A DNA stretch of 12,118 bases, from assembly GCA_964428075.1 (NCBI GenBank), contig CAYRWQ010000023.1, positions 1 through 12,118 of the forward strand. The letters are read 5' to 3'. The position numbers and the translations under genes were made by a program. A model generated the notes under the pieces. The model ran no database searches. It was not told the origin of the DNA and worked only from the letters and a program-made list of their open reading frames with translations. Shown one piece after another: positions 1-7,186 of this stretch. This DNA comes from JAGOSP01 sp964428075 (lineage in GTDB: Bacteria; Patescibacteriota; Minisyncoccia; Moranbacterales; UBA1568). Each line of letters starts with the position of its first letter. Positions within the stretch are counted from its first letter, which is position 1.

Positions 1-1487
1 CCCTTCTTAAATTCCCCGATATGTTTCTTCAGTAGTTCCTCCACTTCAGGCGTGAGAGTCCGTTCTTTCACGATGCCATCAATCGCTTCCTTGCCGCTCA
101 TTTCAAAATACGTCACAAATTCTTTCTCAAAACGCGCCAAATCTTCCACCTTCACGTCATCAAGATATCCCCGGGTCAACGCATAGAGAATCGCCACTTC
201 TTTTTCGACAGGCAATGGGGCATATTGGGGCTGCTTTAAGATCTCAACCGCTCGACGACCGCGTTCGATCAAAGAACGCGTCTTTTCGTCTAAATCCGAA
301 CCGAACTGAGCAAACGCTTCCAGTTCACGGAATTGTGCCAAATCGAGACGAAGCGTCCCCGACACCTGCTTCATCGCCTTGATCTGGGCGGATGAACCCA
401 CACGGGAAACCGAGAGACCAACGTTCAATGCTGGACGAACACCCTTATAGAACAAGTCGGCTTCGAGATAAATCTGACCATCCGTGATGGAGATGACATT
501 GGTCGGAATATATGCCGAAACATCTCCAGCCTGTGTTTCAATAATCGGCAATGCGGTAATAGATCCTCCACCGAACTCCTTGTTCAACTTCGCACTGCGT
601 TCGAGCAGACGTGAGTGGAGATAAAAAACATCTCCCGGATACGCCTCACGTCCCGGTGGACGACGGAGGATGAGCGAAATCTGCCGATACGCCACCGCAT
701 GTTTGGACAGGTCATCATAGATCACCAACACGTCCTTCCCTTGATCCATGAAATATTCTGCAAGGGCACATCCTGTATACGGTGCGATAAATGAAAGAGC
801 GGCGGCTTCCGATGCACCGGCCACTACGATAGCGGTGTAGTCCATAGCACCGGCTTTTTCGAGTTCAGCAACAATGCGAGCTACCTTGGACTCCTTTTGT
901 CCAATTGCGACATAAATACACAGCATGTTCTGACCGCGCTGATTGATGATCGTATCGATGGCGATAGCGGTTTTTCCGGTCTGTCGATCCCCAATAATGA
1001 GCTCGCGCTGACCACGACCAATTGGTATCAATGCATCAATAGCCTTGATGCCCGTCTGCAACGGTTGATTGACTGACTGACGGGTGATAACACCTGGAGC
1101 GATTTTTTCAACAGGATAATAGGTAGTTGTCGTGATCTTTCCCTTACCATCAATGGGCAGCCCCAACGCGTTAACTACCCGTCCGATCACCGTCTCCGAC
1201 ACCGGTACTGACAAAATTCTCCCGGTCGATTTCGCTACCGTGCCCTCTTTAATATCTCCTGTCTCACCCAGAAGCATCACGCCCGCTTCACCCTCTTCCA
1301 AGTTGAGAGCAACCCCATATGCGCCATTTTCGAATTCGATCATCTCGGAGACCATGACTCCAGAGAGGCCTGATACGCGCGCTACTCCATCACCAACCTC
1401 AAGTACCGTGCCGATCGCCTCAGCCTTGGGCTCATGGTGAAATTCACTGATCTGCTTCTTCAATTCTTCAATAAGGGGATTGGGCAT
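1..1487 (-). CDS. atpA: F1Fo ATP synthase subunit alpha, 3' end cut by window edge
   Basis: This is the alpha subunit of the F1 sector, the non-catalytic nucleotide-binding partner of beta in the cytoplasmic alpha3beta3 head. 495 codons are visible from the ATG at 1485-1487 and the frame is still open at base 3; family members run to about 500-515 residues, so only the extreme C-terminus should be missing. The Walker A motif GDRQTGKT is at residues 166-173, and the arginine of SVSRVG (R362) is the conserved arginine at the alpha/beta interface. Long conserved stretches such as LLERSAKLNKEFGGGS and PIIETQAGDVSAYIPTNVIS leave no doubt about identity. The N-terminal helix that meets subunit delta (ending near ISEFHHE) is present. 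The gene follows atpH after 79 bases, with no clear Shine-Dalgarno sequence. The gamma, beta and epsilon genes are expected beyond the left edge. Confidence 0.98.
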   Translation of the reverse strand, partial: MPNPLIEELKKQISEFHHEPKAEAIGTVLEVGDGVARVSGLSGVMVSEMIEFENGAYGVALNLEEGEAGVMLLGETGDIKEGTVAKSTGRILSVPVSETVIGRVVNALGLPIDGKGKITTTTYYPVEKIAPGVITRQSVNQPLQTGIKAIDALIPIGRGQRELIIGDRQTGKTAIAIDTIINQRGQNMLCIYVAIGQKESKVARIVAELEKAGAMDYTAIVVAGASEAAALSFIAPYTGCALAEYFMDQGKDVLVIYDDLSKHAVAYRQISLILRRPPGREAYPGDVFYLHSRLLERSAKLNKEFGGGSITALPIIETQAGDVSAYIPTNVISITDGQIYLEADLFYKGVRPALNVGLSVSRVGSSAQIKAMKQVSGTLRLDLAQFRELEAFAQFGSDLDEKTRSLIERGRRAVEILKQPQYAPLPVEKEVAILYALTRGYLDDVKVEDLARFEKEFVTYFEMSGKEAIDGIVKERTLTPEVEELLKKHIGEFKK

Positions 1488-1566
1488 ACGATTTTCAGGA
1501 TATCGAATTTAGAATCTATCATGGAACATTCCGGCTATTCCATGCCATATTCCACATCCCATACTC

Positions 1567-1965
1567 TCATCTCAATAGACTGCTTTTTAAACGATCCAAA
1601 CAAGTCGCAAGAGTAGCATCATACAAAACCTCTTCGCTCTGCATCTTCGCACCACCAATCAAACGAGCATCGACCGCGAAAGATGTGTCTACTCTCTTAC
1701 CAATACGTACTTCGGCTTGCTGTCGCAAAACATCTCGAAGCGTCGTGTCTGCTTGATGCGCGGTCGTGATATGGACGGCTGAAATCCCAGACTGCTCGCG
1801 TATCAAACGCTCTGCCTCATGCACGATTTTTCTAAGTTTCTTCGCTTCACCCCGACGTGACAACCACAAAAGAAACCGCTTGCCACTTTGCACCGCCTCC
1901 TCCTCTCCCTGCACGTGTTCGAGATCAAGCAGTGCCTCTGCGTATTGTCGTATTGAGAGTCGCAT
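1567..1965 (-). CDS. atpH: F1Fo ATP synthase subunit delta (short form)
   Basis: Subunit delta is the stator cap that ties the top of F1 (alpha N-termini) to the peripheral stalk formed by subunit b. The protein starts with the family signature RQYAEALLDL and ends with the characteristic VDARLIGGAKMQ...LDRLKSSL segment. At 132 residues it is about 45 shorter than the usual 175-180. Aligned by eye, the loss falls in the middle of the N-terminal helical domain: the first helix runs almost directly into the segment FLLWLSRRGEAKKL, which normally comes much later. The reading frame is intact and both ends match, so this looks like a compact form rather than a broken gene. It starts 2 bases after the atpF stop (TAG) and ends with TGA, consistent with co-transcription and translational coupling. 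Confidence 0.93.
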   Translation of the reverse strand: MRLSIRQYAEALLDLEHVQGEEEAVQSGKRFLLWLSRRGEAKKLRKIVHEAERLIREQSGISAVHITTAHQADTTLRDVLRQQAEVRIGKRVDTSFAVDARLIGGAKMQSEEVLYDATLATCLDRLKSSLLR

Positions 1966-1967
1966 AT

Positions 1968-2453
1968 CTAATTCAAATGTCGTTCAATGAGTTCTTTTTC
2001 CTTTGCGCTATCCACCTTTTCACGCAGCACTTTCTCAACCGTCAAAAGAACCACTCCGGCTAATTCCAGTTTTGCCTCCTCGATCATCTTCTTCTGATCT
2101 GCCACCATTTTCATCTCTGACTCCTCGAGCAATTTTTTCACTTTTGCTTCTGTCTCGGAAATTTTGATCGCATCGCGTTTTCGAGCGTTCTCATCGGTCT
2201 CAACTAAAATACGTTTCGCTTCCGTACGCGCTTCAGCTAATACAGCTCTCTCTTTCTCCTCCATTTCACTCAGTTTGTTCTGCGCCAATTCAGCATCAGC
2301 CAAGCCCCTTGCTATCTTGGCCGTACGCTCATCCAAAAGTTTCAACATTGGTTGATACGCAAAGCGTTTGAGCACAATAAGCACAATCACAAAGTTGACC
2401 ACTTGGGCCAGAAGGAGTTTCCAATCAATACCAAGGTTCGCCAGTGCTTCCAT
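1968..2453 (-). CDS. atpF: F1Fo ATP synthase subunit b
   Basis: Subunit b is the membrane-anchored peripheral stalk that stops the F1 head from turning with the rotor. One N-terminal membrane segment (LLLAQVVNFVIVLIVL) is followed by the family hallmark YQPMLKLLDER and then a long charged helix rich in E, K and A that would form the coiled coil. The start at ATG 2451-2453 gives 161 residues and a typical b-type N-terminus, MEALANLGIDWK. An in-frame GTG at 2475-2477 would add eight residues (169 in total) and cannot be excluded; neither start has a convincing Shine-Dalgarno sequence. The gene lies between atpE and atpH, with a 2-base gap to atpH. Only one b-type gene is seen here, so b is probably a homodimer. 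Confidence 0.95.
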   Translation of the reverse strand: MEALANLGIDWKLLLAQVVNFVIVLIVLKRFAYQPMLKLLDERTAKIARGLADAELAQNKLSEMEEKERAVLAEARTEAKRILVETDENARKRDAIKISETEAKVKKLLEESEMKMVADQKKMIEEAKLELAGVVLLTVEKVLREKVDSAKEKELIERHLN

Positions 2454-2499
2454 AACGATTTCTGTTTCTTCCGTCACGAGGAAGGAACGTTACAAGAAC

Positions 2500-2727
2500 T
2501 TATCGGAACAGAATCATGAGAGAAATAACCAGAGCATAAATCACAACGGCTTCGGTAAACGCGATACCGAGAAACATCGTGGTCTGTATCTTTCCAGATG
2601 CTTCCGGATTACGTCCAATCGCCTCAAGCGCCTTTGAAAACAATAGTCCAAGACCGATACCAGGACCCAAGGCTCCTAATCCGATAGCCAGACCGGCGGC
2701 CAACATTTTTGCTGCTTCGACTTCCAT
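2500..2727 (-). CDS. atpE: F1Fo ATP synthase subunit c (rotor ring)
   Basis: This 75-residue hairpin protein forms the membrane rotor ring that carries ions past subunit a. Helix 1 (about residues 6-34) contains the glycine-rich packing motif GLGALGPGIGLG. The polar loop is RNPE (residues 39-42), which contacts gamma and epsilon. Helix 2 (about 50-74) carries the ion-binding carboxylate E59 in GIAFTEAVVIYALV. Positions that in sodium-type c subunits hold Gln (helix 1) and Ser/Thr (just after the Glu) are L26 and A60 here, which points to proton coupling. No Shine-Dalgarno sequence precedes the ATG at 2725-2727. The gene lies 75 bases after atpB, and that gap holds a possible internal promoter. 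The stop is TAA. Confidence 0.97.
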   Translation of the reverse strand: MEVEAAKMLAAGLAIGLGALGPGIGLGLLFSKALEAIGRNPEASGKIQTTMFLGIAFTEAVVIYALVISLMILFR

Positions 2728-2763
2728 ATAATTTTTTTAACAAATTATTACGCACATTTAATG

Positions 2764-2792
2764 AGTGTAGAGCCTCTTTTCACATTTGTCCA
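2764..2792 (-). promoter_or_regulatory. candidate internal promoter before atpE
   Basis: Read on the minus strand, TGGACA (2787-2792; 5 of 6 matches to the -35 consensus) is followed after 17 bases by TACACT (2764-2769; 4 of 6). Transcription would start near 2757, about 30 bases before the atpE start. An extra promoter here would suit subunit c, which is needed in several copies per enzyme, but this is a match by eye only and could be chance. Confidence 0.35.
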
Positions 2793-2802
2793 ATCAGCGG
2801 AA

Positions 2803-3561
2803 TCACGGGTGCTCTGCTGGTGTTCTTGCCATCTTGAGGAACACGGCCACCAGCATAGAAAATACCGCCGCCTGAATGAATCCAACGAAGATCTCCAGGA
2901 ACAAAAATGGAAGAGGAATAAAGTAAGGCACCAAGTGCAACATCACGGTCAGTAAAATTTCTCCCGCAAAAACATTGCCAAAGAGTCGGAAAGCAAAGGA
3001 AAGAATTTTAGCAAATTCCGAAACAAGTTCTAATACTCCCATCAGGCTCCCCACCACGTATGGCTTGTGAAACGGACTGACAAAAAACTTACGGGCGTAG
3101 CCGCGTATGCCAAGTGCCAAAATACCTGTCACCTGAATCATCACTACTACAAACAATGAGAGTCCAAGCGTGAAATTCAAATCAGCCGAAGTACTCCGTA
3201 GAAACGGGATGATGGTTGCGTGTCCCATGATTCCCTCATGTACCAGTCCAACCGTACCAAGACCCGGCAAAAGCCCGATCCAATTCGACAGTAGGATAAA
3301 CAAAAAGATGGTCGCGATAAGGGGGAAAAACTTTCGTGCCAATGCCCGATCCTGCATGATACTCTCGAGCAAGCTCAGTACACCATCGATAACCACTTCA
3401 AAGATATTCTGGAGGCCACGCGGAACTGACCGCCACTGTATCAACACGGTGCGCGCCACCAAGAAAAGCAAAATACTCACAATCACTCCAATCAGAAGCG
3501 AATTCGTGACCGGAAACGCACCAAGCATAAATAACTTTTCTGCCGCAATCGAAATTTCCAT
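2803..3561 (-). CDS. atpB: F1Fo ATP synthase subunit a
   Basis: Subunit a is the membrane stator that provides the two half-channels through which ions reach and leave the c ring. The 252-residue protein is strongly hydrophobic, with about five to six membrane segments (roughly 18-38, 80-100, 128-150, 170-190, 200-212 and 215-242). The essential arginine is R192 in SFAFRLFGNVFAGE, equivalent to E. coli R210. Other hallmarks are FPLIATIFLFILLSNWIGLLPG in the third quarter of the first half and FIQAAVFSML near the end. It is the first recognised subunit gene of the operon; no atpI-like gene precedes it. The leader (3562-3662) has no clear Shine-Dalgarno sequence. The stop is TGA at 2803-2805. 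Confidence 0.97.
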   Translation of the reverse strand: MEISIAAEKLFMLGAFPVTNSLLIGVIVSILLFLVARTVLIQWRSVPRGLQNIFEVVIDGVLSLLESIMQDRALARKFFPLIATIFLFILLSNWIGLLPGLGTVGLVHEGIMGHATIIPFLRSTSADLNFTLGLSLFVVVMIQVTGILALGIRGYARKFFVSPFHKPYVVGSLMGVLELVSEFAKILSFAFRLFGNVFAGEILLTVMLHLVPYFIPLPFLFLEIFVGFIQAAVFSMLVAVFLKMARTPAEHP

Positions 3562-3636
3562 GATGTTTCATCATTCACAAAAACGTACCACATACCGCCA
3601 TCATCAGTCTCTCTGCAGGCGAAAAAAAACGATTTC

Positions 3637-3666
3637 AGTCTACCTCCAATCCGATCCAGAAGTCAA
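3637..3666 (-). promoter_or_regulatory. candidate promoter of the atp operon
   Basis: On the minus strand, TTGACT (3661-3666; 5 of 6) is separated by 18 bases from TAGACT (3637-3642; 4 of 6). The -35 element overlaps the stop codon of the upstream hypothetical gene. Transcription would start near 3630, leaving a leader of about 70 bases before atpB that contains a run of eight T residues. This is a moderate match by eye; the operon could equally be read through from tatD. Confidence 0.35.
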
Positions 3667-4124
3667 TCTTCTTCGACTGGTTTCCGATCCATCCCCTCAG
3701 CTTGCGAGGCCTGTATTGATTCGTGGGCCATCTGTTGCAGGTACTGCTCCATTTGAGGTGTCGGTCGTATTATACCTTCGGGATCATCCATGTTCGCTTC
3801 AGAAGTACGAGGTCGAATCCTCTCGCTGCCCATACTCTGTCCTTGCATCTGCGACTCCTCAGATCCTGTAGTCGGGGTAGTAGTCATCGTGTCTGTAGGC
3901 ACCGCACTCTCATCAGTATGAGTTGAATCGCGCAGCACAGAAGGGTCTTCCCATTGTCCGGACTCGGATCGCAAGGTGATAGCCCGATTTTCAAGCCGCT
4001 CCTTGGCAGCGTGCCATGCTCCATCCAGTGCTGCATCCGCTTGTCTCTCGAGCTCCTGTGCCTGTGGCGAAGACAGAGACTCCTGATCAACGTATCTTCG
4101 CCACCATCTGTTTAAAAAAGACAT
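3663..4124 (-). CDS. hydrophilic acidic protein of unknown function
   Basis: I do not recognise this 153-residue protein. It opens with a short basic, aromatic stretch (MSFLNRWWRRYVDQ) that could form an amphipathic, membrane-surface helix. A helical segment with alternating acidic and alanine residues (about 20-50) follows, then a long tail rich in Ser, Thr, Glu, Gln and Pro that is probably disordered. There is no membrane span, signal peptide or cysteine. It starts 9 bases after the tatD stop and ends 101 bases before atpB, so it is probably co-transcribed with tatD. It occupies the place where many ATP synthase operons carry atpI, but its composition rules out an AtpI-type membrane protein. 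The open frame, tight spacing and ATG start support a real gene; the function is open. Confidence 0.75.
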   Translation of the reverse strand: MSFLNRWWRRYVDQESLSSPQAQELERQADAALDGAWHAAKERLENRAITLRSESGQWEDPSVLRDSTHTDESAVPTDTMTTTPTTGSEESQMQGQSMGSERIRPRTSEANMDDPEGIIRPTPQMEQYLQQMAHESIQASQAEGMDRKPVEED

Positions 4125-4133
4125 AGAAATATC

Positions 4134-4988
4134 TCATTTTATGCTTTCATACATAATACCCGGAAACAATACACGAGCATTCTCGTGGCATTGCTGAGTG
4201 AGATCAGTATACTCCACTTTCTTCATCTCAGCGATGCTGCGGGCGGTCTCAATAATGTAGGCCGGTTCATTCCGCTTTCCCCGATACGGAACTGGTGCGA
4301 GATACGGACAGTCCGTCTCAATCAACAAACGGTCAAGTGGAATCATCTGAATCACACGATCACGATCCGATGCCGAATTCACCTTGTATGTGATATTCCC
4401 CGTAAATGAAAAATACACATGCTTCAGATCAAGAAACCGTTTCGTGATTTCCATATCACCCATATAGCAATGCAAAATGATAGGTGAGGAATCCGTGGTC
4501 GCTTCGATCGAAAGTAAAGCGTGTATATCCGCATAGGCATCCATACTCCCTGCCGTAGGACGTGTATGGATGATAAGTGGTAATTTCAGTGCCCGCGCGA
4601 GATTCTGCTGTGCGACGAAACCGACCCGTTGCACCTGTCGTTGTGTATCACTCATTCTCCCCTGATCACGCGAAAAATAATCAAGACCGCACTCTCCAAT
4701 CGCGACTACGGTATCGGATGACTGCGCGAGTTTCCTCAACTCAGCAACCAAGGTGGGTACTGCTTCATTCCCCGCTCCCACCAACTCGTTGAAAACATAC
4801 GGGTGTATCCCCACGCTTGCCCGAACGCCAGCATACCTCTGAGCACAGTCTATCGCCTGCCGACTCTCCTCAAGGCTCGTACCTATAGTCAAAATACCTT
4901 CGACTCCAGCCACCCACGCTCGCTTGATCACGACATCACGATCCTCATCAAAGGCACAGTCGTGCAAATGCGCATGTGCGTCAATCAT
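4134..4988 (-). CDS. tatD: TatD-family metal-dependent deoxyribonuclease
   Basis: This is a TIM-barrel hydrolase of the TatD/YcfH group, cytoplasmic DNases with 3'-5' exonuclease activity linked to DNA repair and turnover. At 284 residues it is slightly longer than the usual 255-265. All expected metal ligands are visible: H5 and H7 in DAHAHLHD, E99 in GECGLDYF, H141 in IIHTR, H173 in ILHCYMG and D226 in ETDCPYLAP. The motif PYRGKRNEP after the last ligand is also typical. The start overlaps the stop of the upstream hypothetical gene by 4 bases (ATGA), and a GGAAAG sequence lies 2-3 bases before the ATG. Neighbourhood with metG is common in bacteria (metS-yabD in Bacillus). Exact substrate cannot be read from sequence. 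tatD is used here as a family name. Confidence 0.94.
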   Translation of the reverse strand: MIDAHAHLHDCAFDEDRDVVIKRAWVAGVEGILTIGTSLEESRQAIDCAQRYAGVRASVGIHPYVFNELVGAGNEAVPTLVAELRKLAQSSDTVVAIGECGLDYFSRDQGRMSDTQRQVQRVGFVAQQNLARALKLPLIIHTRPTAGSMDAYADIHALLSIEATTDSSPIILHCYMGDMEITKRFLDLKHVYFSFTGNITYKVNSASDRDRVIQMIPLDRLLIETDCPYLAPVPYRGKRNEPAYIIETARSIAEMKKVEYTDLTQQCHENARVLFPGIMYESIK

Positions 4989-5578
4989 ACTTTCCGAGTA
5001 CCGCCCTTGGCGGACATATCAGCCTGAAGATCTGCTCGCGATTTCTGTGTCCCAAGCGTACTCTTTTCTATTTCGTCAATTTTTTGGAGAAGCTCTGCTT
5101 TCTGCTCCATGCGCATCTTTATCAGTTGTGCGCTAATCAACGAGTGTAATGCCATGATACAATCCTCATCTGCCTCTTTCTCTAAATCTGCAACAAACAT
5201 CTTCCCGTGCCATTGTCGCTCAAAATATGCTTGAAATGCTTGCAGACGTGTTCGCATCACGTTTAACAATTCCTGGCCTGTAACCTCCGTTGGGAGAGCC
5301 AGCGCCTCCTGTCGTCGTTGTAGGAAGTCCAGAGATTCGCTCGAGGATATTGCTGGTGATTCCTGAGCCCCACGCTGACGCGCGCCTTCTCTCCACTCTC
5401 GCTCTGCCTGTGTTCCTTCCTCCTCGGAAAGAGGCTGAAACGAAACATGTACATCGCGCGCACTCGTCGGTTTACCATCTATCGTGTTATATACAGAAGG
5501 CAATACTTTGCTCGGTTGAGATGTCCCATTCTGCTTTTTTCCCTGCGACACTTCACTCAACGTTGTGCTCTCAAACAT
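4985..5578 (-). CDS. helical protein of unknown function between metG and tatD
   Basis: I do not recognise this 197-residue protein. Residues 1-75 are polar and low in hydrophobics, rich in Ser, Glu, Gln and Arg, and probably disordered. Residues 80-180 look mostly alpha-helical, with heptad-like spacing in QRRQEALALP, LLNVMRTRLQAFQAYF and MRMEQKAELLQKIDEIEK; the last could be a coiled coil. The tail is basic (AKGGTRKV). It has one cysteine, no membrane span and no signal peptide. Its TGA stop overlaps the tatD start by 4 bases, so translation of the two is probably coupled and they share a transcript. It starts 95 bases after the metG stop, at an ATG without a Shine-Dalgarno sequence. The operon position suggests a cytoplasmic housekeeping partner, but no function can be assigned. 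Confidence 0.78.
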   Translation of the reverse strand: MFESTTLSEVSQGKKQNGTSQPSKVLPSVYNTIDGKPTSARDVHVSFQPLSEEEGTQAEREWREGARQRGAQESPAISSSESLDFLQRRQEALALPTEVTGQELLNVMRTRLQAFQAYFERQWHGKMFVADLEKEADEDCIMALHSLISAQLIKMRMEQKAELLQKIDEIEKSTLGTQKSRADLQADMSAKGGTRKV

Positions 5579-5598
5579 ATGTGCACAGTATTAAAAAT

Positions 5599-5628
5599 AA
5601 TGAATATCATTCCACCGCCATTCTAACA
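5599..5628 (-). promoter_or_regulatory. possible extended -10 promoter and small palindrome before the hypothetical-tatD pair
   Basis: On the minus strand TGTTAGAAT (5620-5628) matches an extended -10 element (TGN then TAGAAT), with no good -35 at 17 bases. Just downstream, 5599-5611 is a palindrome, AATGA-TAT-TCATT, close to where transcription would begin. Both are short, AT-rich matches and may be chance. Confidence 0.25.
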
Positions 5629-5673
5629 TATTCATTCATCATATTCGTTTCACGATGTATCTGAGTCAGAAAC

Positions 5674-7113
5674 TCACACTATCTTCCGAAACAAAACTTC
5701 AGTCTGTTTCTCTCTCAATGCGCGTTCTATCTTGTCACTCGTTTCAGGCAAAAACGGCCGCAAACAATGCCCAATGTATCGCAACTCATGCAAGAAACAC
5801 TGCATAACTGTTTCGAACTGCGATGGGTCCGTCTTTGCAAGTGCCCACGGCTTCACCTCCGCAATGTGCCGATCCAGCATCCGCGTCCGATCCATGATCC
5901 ACGAAAGCGCCTCGTGCAGCCGATACTCCGCGCACAACGTATGAAACTCATCCGAATACCCTGTCTCATCAACAGGGGTCTCAAAGGACACGTCGAGTTT
6001 CTCGCTGAGCTTAATCAGACGTGAAACCAGGTTGCCGAGACCATTCGCCAAATCGGCGTGATACTTCTCAACCAACCGCTCCATGGTGATATCGGCATCA
6101 TTCTCAAAACTTCCCGCGGAAAGAAGCAGATATCGAGTGCCATCCTTCCCGAACTTCTCGATTAACTCATCAGGCGAAATAACATTGCCCAGGCTCTTCG
6201 ACATTTTCTGCCCAGCGACCAGGATGTGTCCGTGTATCAGTATCCGTGCTGATGGAACCAGCCCTGCCGAAAACAACATTGCCTGCCACATTGCTGCCTG
6301 CGGGCGGAGATTATCTTTGCCAGCGATCTGCAATCCCGGCCAAAACTTCGTATAATTTGCTTCATCCGTTGGCCAACCCAGTGTCGCTATATAATTCACA
6401 AGCGCGTCGAACCATACATACATGACATGCGCGTTGTCACCCGGCACCTGTATCCCCCAAGGCATCTTCGAGGCCAAACGGGAAACGCTGAAGTCCTGTA
6501 ATCCCCCCTCAACGAACTTACGAATTTCTGTTAAACGATTGCCGGGGCAAACAAAATCCGGACGGACAGTATACAATTCTAAAAGAGCATCCTGATATTT
6601 TGAAAAACGGAAAAAGTAATTCTCCTCTTCGATCAACTCAATCGCCATTTTCGGATGGTCAGAGCACACGCCATGATCGAGATCCGAATCGGTTTTCTCC
6701 ATTTCGCACCCAACGCAGTATTTCGTCTGGTACTGCTTCTTGTATATATCCCCGTTCGCCGCACAACGTCTCCAAAATTCTTGTGCCGCGATGACATGTG
6801 TCGTATCGGTCGTTCGGATGAAATGCGTATAACTCACATCCAGCGTCTCACGTACCTCGCGAAAGGCCTCTACCATCCCGTCACAGTACGCCTGAGGAGT
6901 CATCCCTGATTCAACCGCCTTCTGGTAGATTTTTTGTCCGTGTTCGTCCGTGCCGATATTAAATATCACTTCTGCTCCTGACTCCCTGGCTATCCGAGCC
7001 ACAACGTCTGCTTGTACAACCTCAAGCGCATACCCGAGATGTGGTCGCCCGTTCACATACGGGAGCGTCGTAGTGATATAAAATGGATTTCCTTTCATAT
7101 TTTCCATACTCAT
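5674..7113 (-). CDS. metG: methionyl-tRNA synthetase
   Basis: This class I aminoacyl-tRNA synthetase charges tRNA-Met, including the initiator. The class I signatures are HLGY (residues 25-28, the HIGH motif) and KMSKS (303-307). A single zinc knuckle is formed by C133, C136, C150 and H153 (CxxC-13-CxxH), as in the Thermus-type enzyme. The tRNA anticodon-binding helical domain occupies about 340-479. At 479 residues it lacks the C-terminal EMAP/Trbp111-like tRNA-binding domain found in many longer homologues. The methionine-pocket region reads KDNLRPQAAMWQAML; relative to the usual KDI...H...WP pattern, N268 and Q272 replace Ile and His. The start chosen is ATG 7111-7113, but in-frame ATGs at 7105-7107 and 7096-7098 are close by and none has a Shine-Dalgarno sequence. 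The stop is TGA. Confidence 0.96.
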   Translation of the reverse strand: MSMENMKGNPFYITTTLPYVNGRPHLGYALEVVQADVVARIARESGAEVIFNIGTDEHGQKIYQKAVESGMTPQAYCDGMVEAFREVRETLDVSYTHFIRTTDTTHVIAAQEFWRRCAANGDIYKKQYQTKYCVGCEMEKTDSDLDHGVCSDHPKMAIELIEEENYFFRFSKYQDALLELYTVRPDFVCPGNRLTEIRKFVEGGLQDFSVSRLASKMPWGIQVPGDNAHVMYVWFDALVNYIATLGWPTDEANYTKFWPGLQIAGKDNLRPQAAMWQAMLFSAGLVPSARILIHGHILVAGQKMSKSLGNVISPDELIEKFGKDGTRYLLLSAGSFENDADITMERLVEKYHADLANGLGNLVSRLIKLSEKLDVSFETPVDETGYSDEFHTLCAEYRLHEALSWIMDRTRMLDRHIAEVKPWALAKTDPSQFETVMQCFLHELRYIGHCLRPFLPETSDKIERALREKQTEVLFRKIV

Positions 7114-7116
7114 GTA

Positions 7117-7145
7117 TTGACAAAGTATCTTAAGTAGTCTATACT
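7117..7145 (+). promoter_or_regulatory. strong sigma-70-type promoter of the small-peptide gene
   Basis: TTGACA (7117-7122; 6 of 6) and TATACT (7140-7145; 5 of 6) are separated by exactly 17 bases, the ideal spacing. Transcription would start near 7152, about 35 bases before the small open frame at 7187. It is the best promoter match in the window and points only at that gene. The match is by eye. Confidence 0.75.
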
Positions 7146-7172
7146 ATAAAACAGTTTTTCACCAACCATCAA
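7143..7172 (-). promoter_or_regulatory. candidate metG promoter, divergent from the small-peptide promoter
   Basis: On the minus strand TTGATG (7167-7172; 4 of 6) and TATAGT (7143-7148; 5 of 6) are separated by 18 bases. Transcription would begin near 7136, giving metG a leader of only about 23 bases. The -10 element shares bases 7143-7145 with the -10 element of the plus-strand promoter, so the two polymerase footprints overlap. Confidence 0.5.
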
Positions 7173-7186
7173 GGAAGGAGAGTATC

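Noticed and set aside
1521..1543. Inverted repeat ATGGAA-N11-TTCCAT between atpH and atpA
   Set aside because: Only six base pairs with an 11-base loop and no U-tract; too weak to call a terminator or processing site.
3617..3660. T8 run in the atpB leader as a terminator of the tatD operon
   Set aside because: The best stem before it is four base pairs with a long loop; not sufficient.
3170..3871. Plus-strand open frame (233 codons) opposite atpB and the acidic protein gene
   Set aside because: Antisense to atpB, with no recognisable domain or ribosome-binding site; judged a shadow frame.
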